Made by a program: the position numbers and the translations under genes. DNA of 64,000 nt from Streptomyces sp. CGMCC 4.7035 (GTDB lineage Bacteria; Actinomycetota; Actinomycetes; Streptomycetales; Streptomycetaceae): contig NZ_CP134053.1 of assembly GCF_031583065.1 (NCBI RefSeq), positions 5,056,001-5,120,000 of the forward strand, written 5' to 3'. Shown piece by piece: positions 1-8,727 of the stretch (its first letter is position 1; each line of letters begins with the position of its first letter). The notes under the pieces were generated by a model. That model did not search any database and was not told the DNA's origin. It saw only the letters and a program-made list of their open reading frames with translations.

Positions 1-231
1 CTCTCGGGGCGAACTGGGGAGCGTCGTGCCCAACTGGCATCGCGCCGTTCGAGGACTGATCGGCGCGCGCTACCCTCTCGGCCATGTCAGAGACCAGGCG
101 AAGACTGGTGCGGGCCTTTTGGGCCGTGGACCGCCTCCTTGGCGGTGAGCGCCCACCAACACGCACACAGAAGCTCGCGGCCCGGCATCCGGTCGGCCTA
201 CAACATGGAGACAGCCGGTCGCAGCATCCGC
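1..231. other. left-edge stretch without a recognised gene
   Basis: No start codon with a ribosome binding site and no recognisable protein motif was found. One plus-strand frame is open from the window edge to about 144 and could be the tail of a gene that starts outside the window, but it resembles nothing I know. Confidence 0.4.
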
Positions 232-768
232 TTACTCGAGGTAAAGAGCCGCCAAGCCAGGCAGCCGGCGGGTCATTTCCCCTCGGTCGTCGAAATCGAA
301 GTTCCAAGAGGGATCAAGCTCCGGGTATCGGATGGTGAACGCGTTGTCAGGCAGTTGTTTGCCGGTCGCCATGACGTGTGCGTTCCAGACGATGCTCAGC
401 GTCTCCTCACAATCGAGATCGAATCCGCTGGCCGCTGAAGCTCGCACGACAGGCAAATCTGCGAGCGCATCGGGAGCAGCGACTATGCGCTCGAAGACCT
501 CGCGCCCCTGCACGATCAACCAGCCGCGGAAGTAGTCGAAGCCGTCGTCGGAGCATCCGCCGTTGATCACGTAGGCAGCGGCCCACAGAGGGTTCGCGTA
601 GGAGTCGGCCATCAGGTCCCACAAGACCTGCTGAGCGGCAACGATCTCCTCGGCCGACTGTGTGGCCAGCAGTGAGGTTGCCCGCTGAGCGACAGCTTCT
701 CCGTCGTTCGGGTTGGACGCCTGGTTGCGGGCTGCCTCGATGAGCTGCCAGAAGTGCTGCTTGTTCAT
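232..768 (-). CDS. DUF4240-family protein
   Basis: A 178-residue soluble protein starting with MNKQHFWQLIEAAR. It matches my memory of DUF4240 proteins: an N-terminal helix with FWQLIE, a central segment with ALWDLM-like and SYANPLW text, then DGFDYFRGWLIVQGRE, the most characteristic part of the family. DUF4240 proteins are of unknown function and are often scattered as single genes in Streptomyces accessory regions. There are no membrane segments or signal peptide. The reading frame is open further upstream (to a start at 855), but those extra 29 residues look unlike the family, so the internal ATG at 768 is preferred even though no strong ribosome binding site precedes it. It stands alone, in the opposite direction to its right-hand open space. 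Confidence 0.7.
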   Translation of the reverse strand: MNKQHFWQLIEAARNQASNPNDGEAVAQRATSLLATQSAEEIVAAQQVLWDLMADSYANPLWAAAYVINGGCSDDGFDYFRGWLIVQGREVFERIVAAPDALADLPVVRASAASGFDLDCEETLSIVWNAHVMATGKQLPDNAFTIRYPELDPSWNFDFDDRGEMTRRLPGLAALYLE

Positions 769-976
769 GGCGGCAGAGCATGCCACCTGGTACTGACACC
801 GCACCGGTCTCGTGAGATTGGCCGTCAGAGCATTCCCCGTCGCCCGCATGCACAACCTCGCCCTCGCCGCATGGCCACGAGCCCCAACAGCCCCGTAGAG
901 GATGCGAAATCACGGCCTTCTGCACACGCTTCAAGGGCTGTCCCGTAATCGTCACTCCGGGTCAGTCGGGCCAGGC

Positions 977-1951
977 TCAGGAGCCTTCCGAGGTGGAAGC
1001 GTGATCCGCTGCCGTCTGGAGGACGGGGATCAGGTCTGCCGCCCGTTCGAGCTGGTCGCGCTGGGAGCGCAGGTCCAGGGCGCCGAGGCGTACGACGATG
1101 TGCCGCACGCCGGCGGCAACGTACCGCCCCAGGCGCTTGAGCACTTGGTCGGCGGAGCCGGTGACGACTGCCTGGATCCTCTCCAACTCCTCGAGCGGCA
1201 CGCCGTATGTGGCCCGCGCGTAAGCGTCCAGTGCCCTACGGCCGCTCTCGATGTCCTCGTCGATCCGTACCGAGACGAACAGTGCGGGGGTAATGTCCTC
1301 GGCCGTACGTCCGGCGTCGGCCGCCGCTTTGCGGACATCGCGGAGGCCGGATGCGTAGTCGGCGGGGTCGGGCGGGTAAGGCAGCCATCCGTCGTACATC
1401 CGACCGGTGCGGGCCAGCGCTGCGGGGGTCGCACCGCCGAGCCATATGGGCGGGCCGCCGGCTCGGGACGGCCTGGTCGTGGGCGGGATGTCAGCGAACC
1501 GGAGGATCTCGCCGTGGAAGGAGTCGGCGCCGTCCCACAGGGCCCGCCACAGCGCGACCGTCTCGTCCAGGCGGGCGAAGCGTCTTTCCCACGGCACCTC
1601 GGACAGCGTGTAGAGGGGCCGTCCGAAGCGGCCGGGGAAGCCTGCGCCGACGGTCACGGTGAGCCGGCCACCGGACAGCAGGTCGATCGACGCAAGTGAC
1701 TGCGCGGTCTGGATCGGCCGTCGCAGGAACGGCATCAGCGCAGCCGTACCCAGAGTCACGGTCTCGGTCGCCGGGGCGAGCGCGGCCAGCATCGTGAGCG
1801 CCTCGATGCGCGGGCTGATCAGGGAATCGTTGACGAAAAGCGAGGAGAACCCCGAGCGTTCGGCCTGGCGGCCGAAGGCGACCAGCTCGCGAGGGTCGTC
1901 GGCCGGGCCCCATTGGGCAGTTCCGGTCGGAAGCAGTACACCGATGTCCAT
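977..1951 (-). CDS. LLM-class (luciferase-like) F420-dependent oxidoreductase
   Basis: A 324-residue TIM-barrel oxidoreductase of the bacterial luciferase superfamily. Visible family marks are the N-terminal strand MDIGVLLPTG, the segment FVNDSLISPRIEALTMLAALA (short loop before helix), TVTLGTAALMPFLRRP, the DLLSGGRLTVTVGAGFPG turn that contacts cofactor phosphate in this family, and GGPPIWLGGATPAAL. Such enzymes in actinobacteria usually use F420H2 or FMNH2 to reduce or oxygenate small organic molecules; the substrate cannot be told. The start is uncertain: ATG at 1951 fits the barrel's first strand, while a TTG at 1987 would add 12 residues. It is transcribed divergently from the MmyB-like regulator, with under 90 bp between them, so that regulator probably controls it. 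Confidence 0.85.
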   Translation of the reverse strand: MDIGVLLPTGTAQWGPADDPRELVAFGRQAERSGFSSLFVNDSLISPRIEALTMLAALAPATETVTLGTAALMPFLRRPIQTAQSLASIDLLSGGRLTVTVGAGFPGRFGRPLYTLSEVPWERRFARLDETVALWRALWDGADSFHGEILRFADIPPTTRPSRAGGPPIWLGGATPAALARTGRMYDGWLPYPPDPADYASGLRDVRKAAADAGRTAEDITPALFVSVRIDEDIESGRRALDAYARATYGVPLEELERIQAVVTGSADQVLKRLGRYVAAGVRHIVVRLGALDLRSQRDQLERAADLIPVLQTAADHASTSEGS

Positions 1952-2037
1952 GTCGGCGATGTTCACCACCGGGGCGGGTGGCGACAATTCCCTGCGGGGA
2001 ATGGCCTGAGACCCTCCGCGGCCATTACAACAGGCCC

Positions 2038-2835
2038 GTGGACTTCCCTCGTGCGCTTCGCGAACGTCGTGCCCGCCGTCATCTCAGCCAGCTCGACCTG
2101 GCGCTGCGGGCGGGTACCACCCAGCGGTACGTCAGCTTCATCGAATCCGGCAGGTCCGTCCCCGGCCGGAACATGGTCGTACGCCTGGCCGAGTCACTGG
2201 AACTGCCGCTGCGGGAGCGCAACGAGCTGCTGCTGGCCGCCGGGTACGCGCCCGCCTACCCCGAGAGCTCACTCGACGACCCGGTGCTGGCCCCCGTGCG
2301 CACGGCGATCGATCACATCCTCCGGGGGCATCTGCCGTATCCGGCGCTTGTTGTGGACCGGGGCGGTGACATGATCGCCGCGAACACCGCGTTCGACCTG
2401 ATCACCGAGGGTGCGGCCGCCGAGCTGGTGGGCCCGGGCACGAACGTCTACCGCCTTGCGCTGCATCCCGACGGCCTGGCTCCCCGCATCCGCAACCTCG
2501 CCGAATGGGCGCGCCACATCCTGACACGCCTCGGCCACCTGGAGGAGTTGCGCGCCGAGCTCACCGAGTACGTTCCCGAGCTGGAGCCCTCCGCCGCGCC
2601 ACTCGGATTCGCGGTTCCGCTCCGCCTGCAGTCCTCGTACGGTGAGCTGCGTCTGATGACGACCGTGACGACCTTCGCCACCGCCGTTGACGTGACACTT
2701 GCCGAGCTGAAGCTGGAGGCGCTCCTACCGGCCGACCCGGCGACGGCCGAGGCTCTCTCGGCGGCCGCCGGGCTAATGGCCTCTGCTGATACTGCTGCTA
2801 CGGTCAGGCCCCCGAGAACATGTAGCGGGCCTTGA
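2038..2835 (+). CDS. XRE-family regulator with MmyB-like ligand-binding domain
   Basis: About 265 residues. Residues 1-65 form a Cro/C1-type helix-turn-helix (FPRALRERRARRHLSQLDLA, then TTQRYVSFIESGRSVPG). The rest is an MmyB-like domain, seen in LLLAAGYAPAYPESSL, ALVVDRGGDMIAANTAFDLI and the TTVTTFATAVDVTLAELKLE stretch; in this family the second domain is thought to bind a fatty-acid-like ligand. The GTG at 2038 is chosen because the HTH begins there; an ATG at 1978 would extend into the divergent gene. Divergent arrangement with the LLM oxidoreductase is a common pairing for this family and suggests local control. The last 10 or so residues run through the antisense of a neighbouring gene fragment, so the C-terminus may be altered. 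Confidence 0.85.
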   Translation: MDFPRALRERRARRHLSQLDLALRAGTTQRYVSFIESGRSVPGRNMVVRLAESLELPLRERNELLLAAGYAPAYPESSLDDPVLAPVRTAIDHILRGHLPYPALVVDRGGDMIAANTAFDLITEGAAAELVGPGTNVYRLALHPDGLAPRIRNLAEWARHILTRLGHLEELRAELTEYVPELEPSAAPLGFAVPLRLQSSYGELRLMTTVTTFATAVDVTLAELKLEALLPADPATAEALSAAAGLMASADTAATVRPPRTCSGP

Positions 2836-2917
2836 TCCGACCGTCGTCGAGCACGAGAATCTCCAAGCCCCCACCAACAACGTCGCCGGTTTCGGTGGCA
2901 GTGTCCCGCGTCGTCAC
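2804..2917 (-). pseudogene. C-terminal remnant of a SnoaL/NTF2-like protein
   Basis: The minus strand carries 37 codons ending in a stop at 2804 that read like the last strands of a SnoaL-like protein: TGDVVGGGLEILVLDDGRIK followed by ARYMFSGA. No upstream part of such a gene exists; the frame runs into the P-type ATPase in another frame. It overlaps the 3' end of the MmyB-like regulator on the other strand. I take it as a truncated gene left by a rearrangement. Recognition rests on memory of the DGRI...Y.F ending typical of the family, so it is tentative. Confidence 0.45.
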
Positions 2918-5900
2918 GCGGGAGAGTCCGCAGGCTGAGCGTCCCGCATCATGGTCCGGCCGGTCGGCAGCAGCCGCGGCACCGCCCCCCGGACCCGCCC
3001 GATCAACGGCGGAAGGAACGGCGCGCTCACCGTCGCCCCGGCCGCCGCCGACAGGGCGATCGCCCAGGCCACGGGACCGAGCGGCGTGCAGCCGAAGAAC
3101 TGGCTTAGGACCGGGGTCTGGACCACCGCCGCGAGTGCGGCCAGGGAGCCGACGGAGGAGATGACGATCGCCCTGCTCCGGCCCCCGGCCAGCAGGGTCT
3201 GGCCGAGTTGCGCGCCCACCAGGGCGACCAGGGCGACCGTGCGGGCACGGGTGGCGCGGCCGGTGAAGCGGGCCGCGAGCCAGCCCGCCGTGGCGCCGAG
3301 GGTGGTGGCCACGGCACGGCAGACCACCTCCTCCGTCAGGGCCGTGCCGAGGGAGACCTCGGGGCCCTCATGGAGCATGCGCTCGGCGGCCTCGGGGTGG
3401 GGCGGGCGCAGGGCGACGGCCATGGCCGGGGCGAGGTCCGTGAAGAGGTTGACCAGCAGGAGCTGGCGGGCGGTCAGGGGTGAGGTGCCGGTGGCGGCCG
3501 CCCCGAGGAGGGTGAAGGCGATCTCGCCGAGATTCCCGCCGACGAGGATCGCCAGGGCCTGCCGTACCGAGGCCCACATGGCGCGTCCCTCGACGAGCGC
3601 GGCGACCACCGTCTCCAGCCTGTCGTCCGTGACGACGAGGTCGGCCGCGGCACGCGCGGCGGGCGTGGCCCGAGTGCCGAACGCGATCCCGATGTCGGCG
3701 AGCCGGATGGCCGGCGCGTCGTTGGCCCCGTCGCCGGTCATCGCGACCGTGCGCCCGAGGCGCTGGAACGCCTGTACCACGCGGACCTTGTGCACGGGGG
3801 TGCCACGGGCGACGACAGCCACCTCGGGCAGCAGGGCGTCGAGGGCACGCTCGTCCAGGTCGTCGAGTTCGGCACCCGTCACCACCCGTCTGCCGTTCAG
3901 GACACCCAGTTCACGGGCCATCGACTCGGCGGTCCCGGGATGATCGCCGGTGATCATCACGATCTGCACTCCGGCGTCCGCCAGCCGGCGCACCGCCTCG
4001 GCGGCGGTGCCGCGTACCCGGTCGGCGAACGCGACGAAGCCCAGGAAGTCCAGGCCGGTGACCGTCTCGTCGGTGAGCTCGCCGCCGGGGGCGTCCCGGA
4101 GTTCGGCGACGGCGAGGATCCGTTTGCCCTGGGCCGCCAGCTTCTCGCCCGCCGCGAGGACGGCCTTGCGTGCCTTCCGGTCCATGGGCCGGCCGCCGCG
4201 GGTGGCGCAGCGGTCGACGACCTCCTCCGGCGCCCCCTTCACCGACAGGATCCGGCGCTTGCCACGACGGCCCCGGGTCGCGTGGAAGCCACGGCTCGGT
4301 TCGAACGGCAGGCTCGCGGTGCGCCGCCAGCCCGGCGCGCCCGTCGTCCGGTCCACTCCCGCCTCCTCCGCGCCCTCGGTGACCGCGCCGTCGGTGGCGT
4401 GTTCCAGCCTCCTGCCGCCGTGCGGGCGTGGTGTCGCCCGCAGTGCCGCGGCGAGTACGGCGCGCTGTTCGTCGCCGAGCGATTCGAGGGGAAGACTTTC
4501 GCCGTCGGCCGCCACGGCGACGAGGGAGATCCGCCCCTGGGTGAGGGTTCCGGTCTTGTCGAAGCACAGGACGTCCGTGCGGCCGGCCGCCTCGATGGTG
4601 CGGGGGTGCCTGAGCAGGGCCCCGCGTGCGGACAGCCTTCTGGCCGAGGCGAGTTGGGCCGCCGAGACCAGGAACGGCAGCCCTTCGGGAACGCTCGCCA
4701 CGGCCAGTCCCACACCCGCGCCGACGGTGTCCCGGGTGGGGCGTCCGCGCAGCATGCCCGCCGCGACGACGGCTGCGGCCGATCCGAGGGCCACCGGCAG
4801 GGTGGTGCGGGTGATCCGGGTCAGTCGGCGCTCCACTCCGGCGGCGGGTGCGGCGCCGCGTCCGCCTGCCGCGGCCCGGCCCGCCTCGGTGGCCGTGCCG
4901 GTCGCGACGACCACCGTACGGGCGCGGCCGGCCGCGACGGTGGTGCCCTCGTAGACCATGGACGTACGGTCCGCGAGGCCGGAGGCCAGAACGGGCGCGA
5001 TGTCCTTGGCCACCGGCAGCGACTCACCGGTCAGCGCCGACTCGTCGACCTCCAGATGATGCGCCTCCAGCAGCCGGCCGTCGGCGGGCACCACATCACC
5101 GGCGTTCAGGTTCACCACATCGCCCACGACCAGTTCCTCGGCGGGCACGGTGGTCTCCTCGCCGTCCCGCAGCACTTTGGCCATGACGGCCGACTCGCGC
5201 CGCAGCCGGGCCACCGCCCGTTCGGTCCTGTGCCGCTGGAAGCCTCCGAAGAGCCCGGACAACGCGGTGACCGCCACGATGACGACGGCGTCGAGGGCGG
5301 CGCCGACCGACGCGGACATGGCTGCTCCGGCGCCCAGGACGGGCGTGAGGGGGTTGGTCATTTCGGCCAGATAGGCCCGGCCGAGCGAGACCGTCGGCAC
5401 CCGTTCGCCGGTGGTCGTCACCCGGGTCCGTGCCTCCTCGGTCGTCAGGCCGCCGTCGCTGCCCCCTGCTCTGGCGAGCACGGTGGACGGGTCCATCGCA
5501 TGCCAGGGCTGGCGGGACGCGGTCACCGGCGGGGGGCGCCGCAGCAGCCGTACCGCCGCCCAGACACCGACACCGATTCCCAGCCCTGCCGCCGCGTTGA
5601 ACGCCGTCACACCGCGGGCCGCAGGCCGCCGTGCCTCGCCGGCCAGCACCGCGGTCCCGCCGACGACGGCCGCGGCCTGGGCGATCCGGGCTCCCCAGTG
5701 CGCGGTATCCCGTGCGCTGCGGCAGGCCTCCACGATCATGACGGCCGACGCAGGATCGGCGTGCAGGTACAGATCCGCGCCCCAGGGCGGAGTCCCCTCG
5801 GAGTCCGCGATGCCCACCCCGACATCGGCGGCCCTGAGGGCGCGGCGGTCGTCGGAGACCAGCAGCACGCCGTCGCCGCCGCGCTGCAGGGCCCGTACGG

Positions 5901-7341
5901 CGTCGAGCAGGTCGCCTTCACCGCTGACCGCGTCGGCGTCCCGCACGGACGCGTCGCCGGTGTGCGCGCCTGCGGCCACGACCTTGAGCCGGGCCGCCTG
6001 GGCGGCCGGGACGAAGGCGCTCGCCATGTCGTGCATCTCGGGCAGCACGCTGACCACGGCGAGCAGGTGCCGTCGGCGCGCCAGGCCCAGCACGAGCGGC
6101 GCGCCCTCACGGTGCAGCCGTTCCCTGGCCTGTTCCCCGGTGCGTCCTCGCAGTGACAGGTCGTCGACCGGCCCCAGTACCCACTCGCCGTCCCGGCGCA
6201 GGCGGTTCGGGGCGGAGCCGTCGAAGAGCCGGTGGGCCGTCGCGGCGAGTTCACCCGGGGGTACCTCGTCGTCCAGCGCGACCAGGTCGGCCAGCAGATG
6301 GGACCCGGTGGCGAGGGTGTCCGTGTCGAGGAGCAGGGTGCCGATCCGGTCCAGCCTCCTGAGCGCGTCGGGGTCGGCCACGACGACTCCCCGGCGGGCG
6401 AGGCCGCGGCCCAAGGCGCAGGCGAAGCCTTCGCGTGCCAGGAGCGGCGCCTTGGGGATCGCCGCCAGCGCCGCTCCGGTTGCCCTTCGGGGGCGCCGGG
6501 TGAGCAGGAGTGATCCGGCGAAGGACGCCGCGGCCACGGCAAGTGCCTGGTCGGCGTAGCGCTCGACCGGTCCGGGCTTCAGCGGCGTCTTTCGGGGCGG
6601 CGCCTCGGCCGCCGCGTGGTAGGCCCCGGTTTCGGCGCTGCCCGTCAGACGCGGCTCGGCCTCGGCCCAGGTGGCGGCCTCCGCGTCGGCTTCCATCATG
6701 CGCAGGGTGTGCCGGAGGGCATCCACGGCGACTCCCACGACTCCGCCGGAACCCGCCTGGCTCACCGCCGTGAGCCCGGCCAGCAGCGCCCCGGCGTTCT
6801 CTCGGCCGATCGCCTGGTCCACGAGGCGTCTCAGCCGGGGGTGGGTGTCGACGATCGGGAGGAGCGCCGCGAGCCCTGAGGGGATGGGGGTGAAGTGCGT
6901 CAGGCCGGCAGCCGCGGCCGCGGGGGCGGCCGCGAGGTGCATGGCCGCGGCCCACCCGGCCCTGCGGACCGTCCCGCCGGACGCGGGATGTTCGGGCAGC
7001 GGGTACTCGACGCCGTGCGCCTCCTCCACCGCCTCGACCGCCTCGACCAGCGCCTCCGTGATCGCCTCGGCGTCGGCCGGGTCCACCAGGCCGACGACGG
7101 CGTGTCCGAGTACGCCGTTCACCACGGCCCACTCGACGCCGCGCAGGGACCGCAGCCGCCGCTCGACGTCCTTGGCCAGCCTCTTCGCGGCGGACTCGGG
7201 CAGGTCACCGGCGCGCAGACCCCGTACCGCGACGTGCACACGCGGTCCGAAGACACGTACGCGTGCCCGAGCCTCGTTCTGCAGCGCACCGGCCGCGCAC
7301 GACACCACGGACCGCAGCAGACCGCGCCCCGGTACTGCCAC
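2914..7341 (-). CDS. double-length P-type ATPase, CtpH/CtpI-like
   Basis: 1475 residues, nearly twice a standard P-type ATPase. The C-terminal half is a complete pump: actuator motif TGES at residues 771-774, VPEGLP membrane motif near 886, phosphorylation site DKTGT with Asp928, and the hinge MTGDGANDAP with Asp1204. VPEGLP is typical of P2-type ion pumps, so a cation such as Ca2+ or Mg2+ is a reasonable guess; the ion is not determined. The N-terminal half holds an HMA-like start (residues 20-100), membrane segments and a decayed P-domain in which DKTGT reads DTDTLATG (Asp339), so it should not be phosphorylated in the usual way. This plan matches mycobacterial CtpH and CtpI. Start is GTG at 7341. 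A small membrane-anchored protein is transcribed divergently. Confidence 0.9.
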   Translation of the reverse strand: MAVPGRGLLRSVVSCAAGALQNEARARVRVFGPRVHVAVRGLRAGDLPESAAKRLAKDVERRLRSLRGVEWAVVNGVLGHAVVGLVDPADAEAITEALVEAVEAVEEAHGVEYPLPEHPASGGTVRRAGWAAAMHLAAAPAAAAAGLTHFTPIPSGLAALLPIVDTHPRLRRLVDQAIGRENAGALLAGLTAVSQAGSGGVVGVAVDALRHTLRMMEADAEAATWAEAEPRLTGSAETGAYHAAAEAPPRKTPLKPGPVERYADQALAVAAASFAGSLLLTRRPRRATGAALAAIPKAPLLAREGFACALGRGLARRGVVVADPDALRRLDRIGTLLLDTDTLATGSHLLADLVALDDEVPPGELAATAHRLFDGSAPNRLRRDGEWVLGPVDDLSLRGRTGEQARERLHREGAPLVLGLARRRHLLAVVSVLPEMHDMASAFVPAAQAARLKVVAAGAHTGDASVRDADAVSGEGDLLDAVRALQRGGDGVLLVSDDRRALRAADVGVGIADSEGTPPWGADLYLHADPASAVMIVEACRSARDTAHWGARIAQAAAVVGGTAVLAGEARRPAARGVTAFNAAAGLGIGVGVWAAVRLLRRPPPVTASRQPWHAMDPSTVLARAGGSDGGLTTEEARTRVTTTGERVPTVSLGRAYLAEMTNPLTPVLGAGAAMSASVGAALDAVVIVAVTALSGLFGGFQRHRTERAVARLRRESAVMAKVLRDGEETTVPAEELVVGDVVNLNAGDVVPADGRLLEAHHLEVDESALTGESLPVAKDIAPVLASGLADRTSMVYEGTTVAAGRARTVVVATGTATEAGRAAAGGRGAAPAAGVERRLTRITRTTLPVALGSAAAVVAAGMLRGRPTRDTVGAGVGLAVASVPEGLPFLVSAAQLASARRLSARGALLRHPRTIEAAGRTDVLCFDKTGTLTQGRISLVAVAADGESLPLESLGDEQRAVLAAALRATPRPHGGRRLEHATDGAVTEGAEEAGVDRTTGAPGWRRTASLPFEPSRGFHATRGRRGKRRILSVKGAPEEVVDRCATRGGRPMDRKARKAVLAAGEKLAAQGKRILAVAELRDAPGGELTDETVTGLDFLGFVAFADRVRGTAAEAVRRLADAGVQIVMITGDHPGTAESMARELGVLNGRRVVTGAELDDLDERALDALLPEVAVVARGTPVHKVRVVQAFQRLGRTVAMTGDGANDAPAIRLADIGIAFGTRATPAARAAADLVVTDDRLETVVAALVEGRAMWASVRQALAILVGGNLGEIAFTLLGAAATGTSPLTARQLLLVNLFTDLAPAMAVALRPPHPEAAERMLHEGPEVSLGTALTEEVVCRAVATTLGATAGWLAARFTGRATRARTVALVALVGAQLGQTLLAGGRSRAIVISSVGSLAALAAVVQTPVLSQFFGCTPLGPVAWAIALSAAAGATVSAPFLPPLIGRVRGAVPRLLPTGRTMMRDAQPADSPA

Positions 7342-7496
7342 AGTGCATCACCAGCTCCCAGCGGCCCCCCACTCCCTACGTGCTGACGGCCACCATCAGC
7401 CTCTTCCATCGCACCGCTTTCAACGCGCACACGCCACCCGACGCGCGGGAGAATTGAAGGGCACACCACACCGACTCCGACGAAGGGAGAAGGGGG

Positions 7497-7847
7497 ATGG
7501 GTAAGACTGCGGAGGCCACAAGAGGGGGCTTCGCGTCCGAGAAGCAGGCCGCTGAGACACAGGCTCACGGGGGAGCCGGTCTTCACCTGCACACGCGCAC
7601 GCTGCACCCTTCGGTGCCGATTCCGTACCTCACCAGGGACGATCTGACGATCACAGCCCGCGAGGCGACGGCCCGACTGCCCGGCAGGCCACCGGCCAAG
7701 GACCTCGCGTTCTACGGGGCCCTCGGGGCGATGGCCGTGGCGGGGGCCCTGGAATGGCCAGTGGCCCTGGCTGTCGGCGGGGCCACCTGGCTGGTGCGCA
7801 GTAGCAGGAAGGAGCGGCGCGAAGGAGAACTGCAGGCGACGGAGTAG
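7497..7847 (+). CDS. small protein with one hydrophobic segment, divergent from the ATPase
   Basis: 116 residues. The ATG at 7497 follows a strong purine-rich ribosome binding site (GAAGGGAGAAGGGG). The N-terminal 45 residues are polar and low-complexity; residues about 68-100 (LAFYGALGAMAVAGALEWPV, then ALAVGGATWLV) form one or two short membrane helices, followed by a basic tail SSRKERREGE that should face the cytoplasm. No enzymatic motif is seen. Similar small proteins occur near CtpH/CtpI-type ATPases in actinobacteria as far as I remember, so it may be an accessory subunit, but this is inference from position. Confidence 0.7.
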   Translation: MGKTAEATRGGFASEKQAAETQAHGGAGLHLHTRTLHPSVPIPYLTRDDLTITAREATARLPGRPPAKDLAFYGALGAMAVAGALEWPVALAVGGATWLVRSSRKERREGELQATE

Positions 7848-7950
7848 CGCGGCACCGGGTCGGTGACCGGCCGGGAAGACCGCGGACCGAAGCCCGCAAC
7901 CCAAGGGCGCGCGGCAGCGTCAGCGCTGCCGGGCGCCTGTTGTGTCGGGC

Positions 7951-8150
7951 GGCTGCCGGTACGGCCGCCTGCTGTGGAGGCGGCTGCCGGTACGGCCGCC
8001 TGTTTTATTGCGCGGCCACCGGTACGGCCGTCTGTGTGTTACGAGGTTGCCGGCACGGCCACCTGTCTTACGCGGTTGCCGGCACGGCCACCTGTCTTAC
8101 GCGGTTGCCGGCACGGCCACCTGTCTTACGCGGTTGCCGGTACGGCCACC
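7951..8150. repeat. seven-unit hairpin-forming tandem array
   Basis: Seven units begin at 7951, 7982, 8014, 8045, 8074, 8103 and 8132. The last three periods are exactly 29 bp and nearly identical, the earlier ones are 31-32 bp and diverged. The core of each unit is GGTTGCCG, a GCA or GTA loop, then CGGCCACC, an imperfect hairpin with 7 of 8 pairs; the joining sequence CTGTCTTACGC is constant, so this is not a CRISPR array. The array fills the space between two convergent genes, and its last unit encodes the C-terminus of the small minus-strand protein at 8126-8263. Confidence 0.85.
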
Positions 8151-8263
8151 GTCCGCAGCGTGCGCGCGGACACGGACCACACGTGCCATACGAGGCGCAG
8201 GATGATCGCCTCGGCGAGCGCGATGCCCATCTTCGTCGCGACGGCTACAAGAATCTCGCCCAT
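8126..8263 (-). CDS. 45-residue hydrophobic small protein (candidate)
   Basis: Reads MGEILVAVATKMGIALAEAI then ILRLVWHVWSVSARTLRTVAVPATA. The middle part is an amphipathic to hydrophobic helix with a basic C-terminal side, resembling small membrane peptides that I recall as conserved in Streptomyces. Start is ATG at 8263; the upstream GAAAG is a weak ribosome binding site. The final seven residues VAVPATA and the TAA stop lie inside the last unit of the adjoining tandem array, so the array has grown from, or into, this gene's 3' end. A longer reading from 8500 exists but its upstream part looks non-coding. Confidence 0.45.
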   Translation of the reverse strand: MGEILVAVATKMGIALAEAIILRLVWHVWSVSARTLRTVAVPATA

Positions 8264-8529
8264 GTCGGCTGACTTTCTGTACTCGGATGCGGGTGTCCGA
8301 TATCCGACAATGCAGCCCTTTCGCCCACCGCGGGTGCCCGGCAGACATACGTTTGGTGTCGCTTGGGTGAACAAACGGAACGTGGCGGTGTCGCTACGCG
8401 CGAATGCCCGGCGCCTCCGGTGCGCTCGGACGGCGGCGAAGGACGGTCCGGGTCTTCGTGACCAACCGCATATCGCGCGGGTAGCCGTGCGGTAGCGCAC
8501 TGTCAGTCCTTGCCCCTAGGCTTGCCCGC

Positions 8530-8709
8530 ATGTCCCCCGATTCCATGAGCCCTGGTTCCGCGCGGTCTGCCGACGACTTAAACGAGCGCATTCGCGCCCT
8601 CTGGCTGCGCGCGGGCGGTTCTCTGTCGGCTCAGGAACGCGCGGAGTACGAGCTGCTGGTCGTGGAGTGGGCGGCAGCGATACGCAGCGAGGTCATCGAG
8701 GCGGCCTGA
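8530..8709 (+). CDS. small conserved-looking helical protein
   Basis: 59 residues: MSPDSMSPGSARSADDLNER followed by IRALWLRAGGSLSAQERAEY and ELLVVEWAAAIRSEVIEAA. After a disordered start, residues 17-57 form two amphipathic helices around a GGSLSAQE turn. Codon use has the GC-rich third positions of a real Streptomyces gene through the helical part. No known function. It points toward, and ends 18 bp before the stop of, the kinase-like gene on the other strand. Confidence 0.6.
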   Translation: MSPDSMSPGSARSADDLNERIRALWLRAGGSLSAQERAEYELLVVEWAAAIRSEVIEAA

Positions 8710-8727
8710 ACACGCTCCGTCGTTCCC

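Noticed and set aside
1-144. Plus-strand open frame at the left edge as a transposase tail
   Set aside because: No transposase motif was recognisable, so no claim is made.
3790-6156. 788-codon plus-strand frame opposite the P-type ATPase
   Set aside because: It is the antisense of a clear ATPase; composition is Gly/Arg/His-rich without any domain.
7951-8150. CRISPR array
   Set aside because: The sequence between repeat cores is constant, there are no unique spacers, and no cas gene is in the window.
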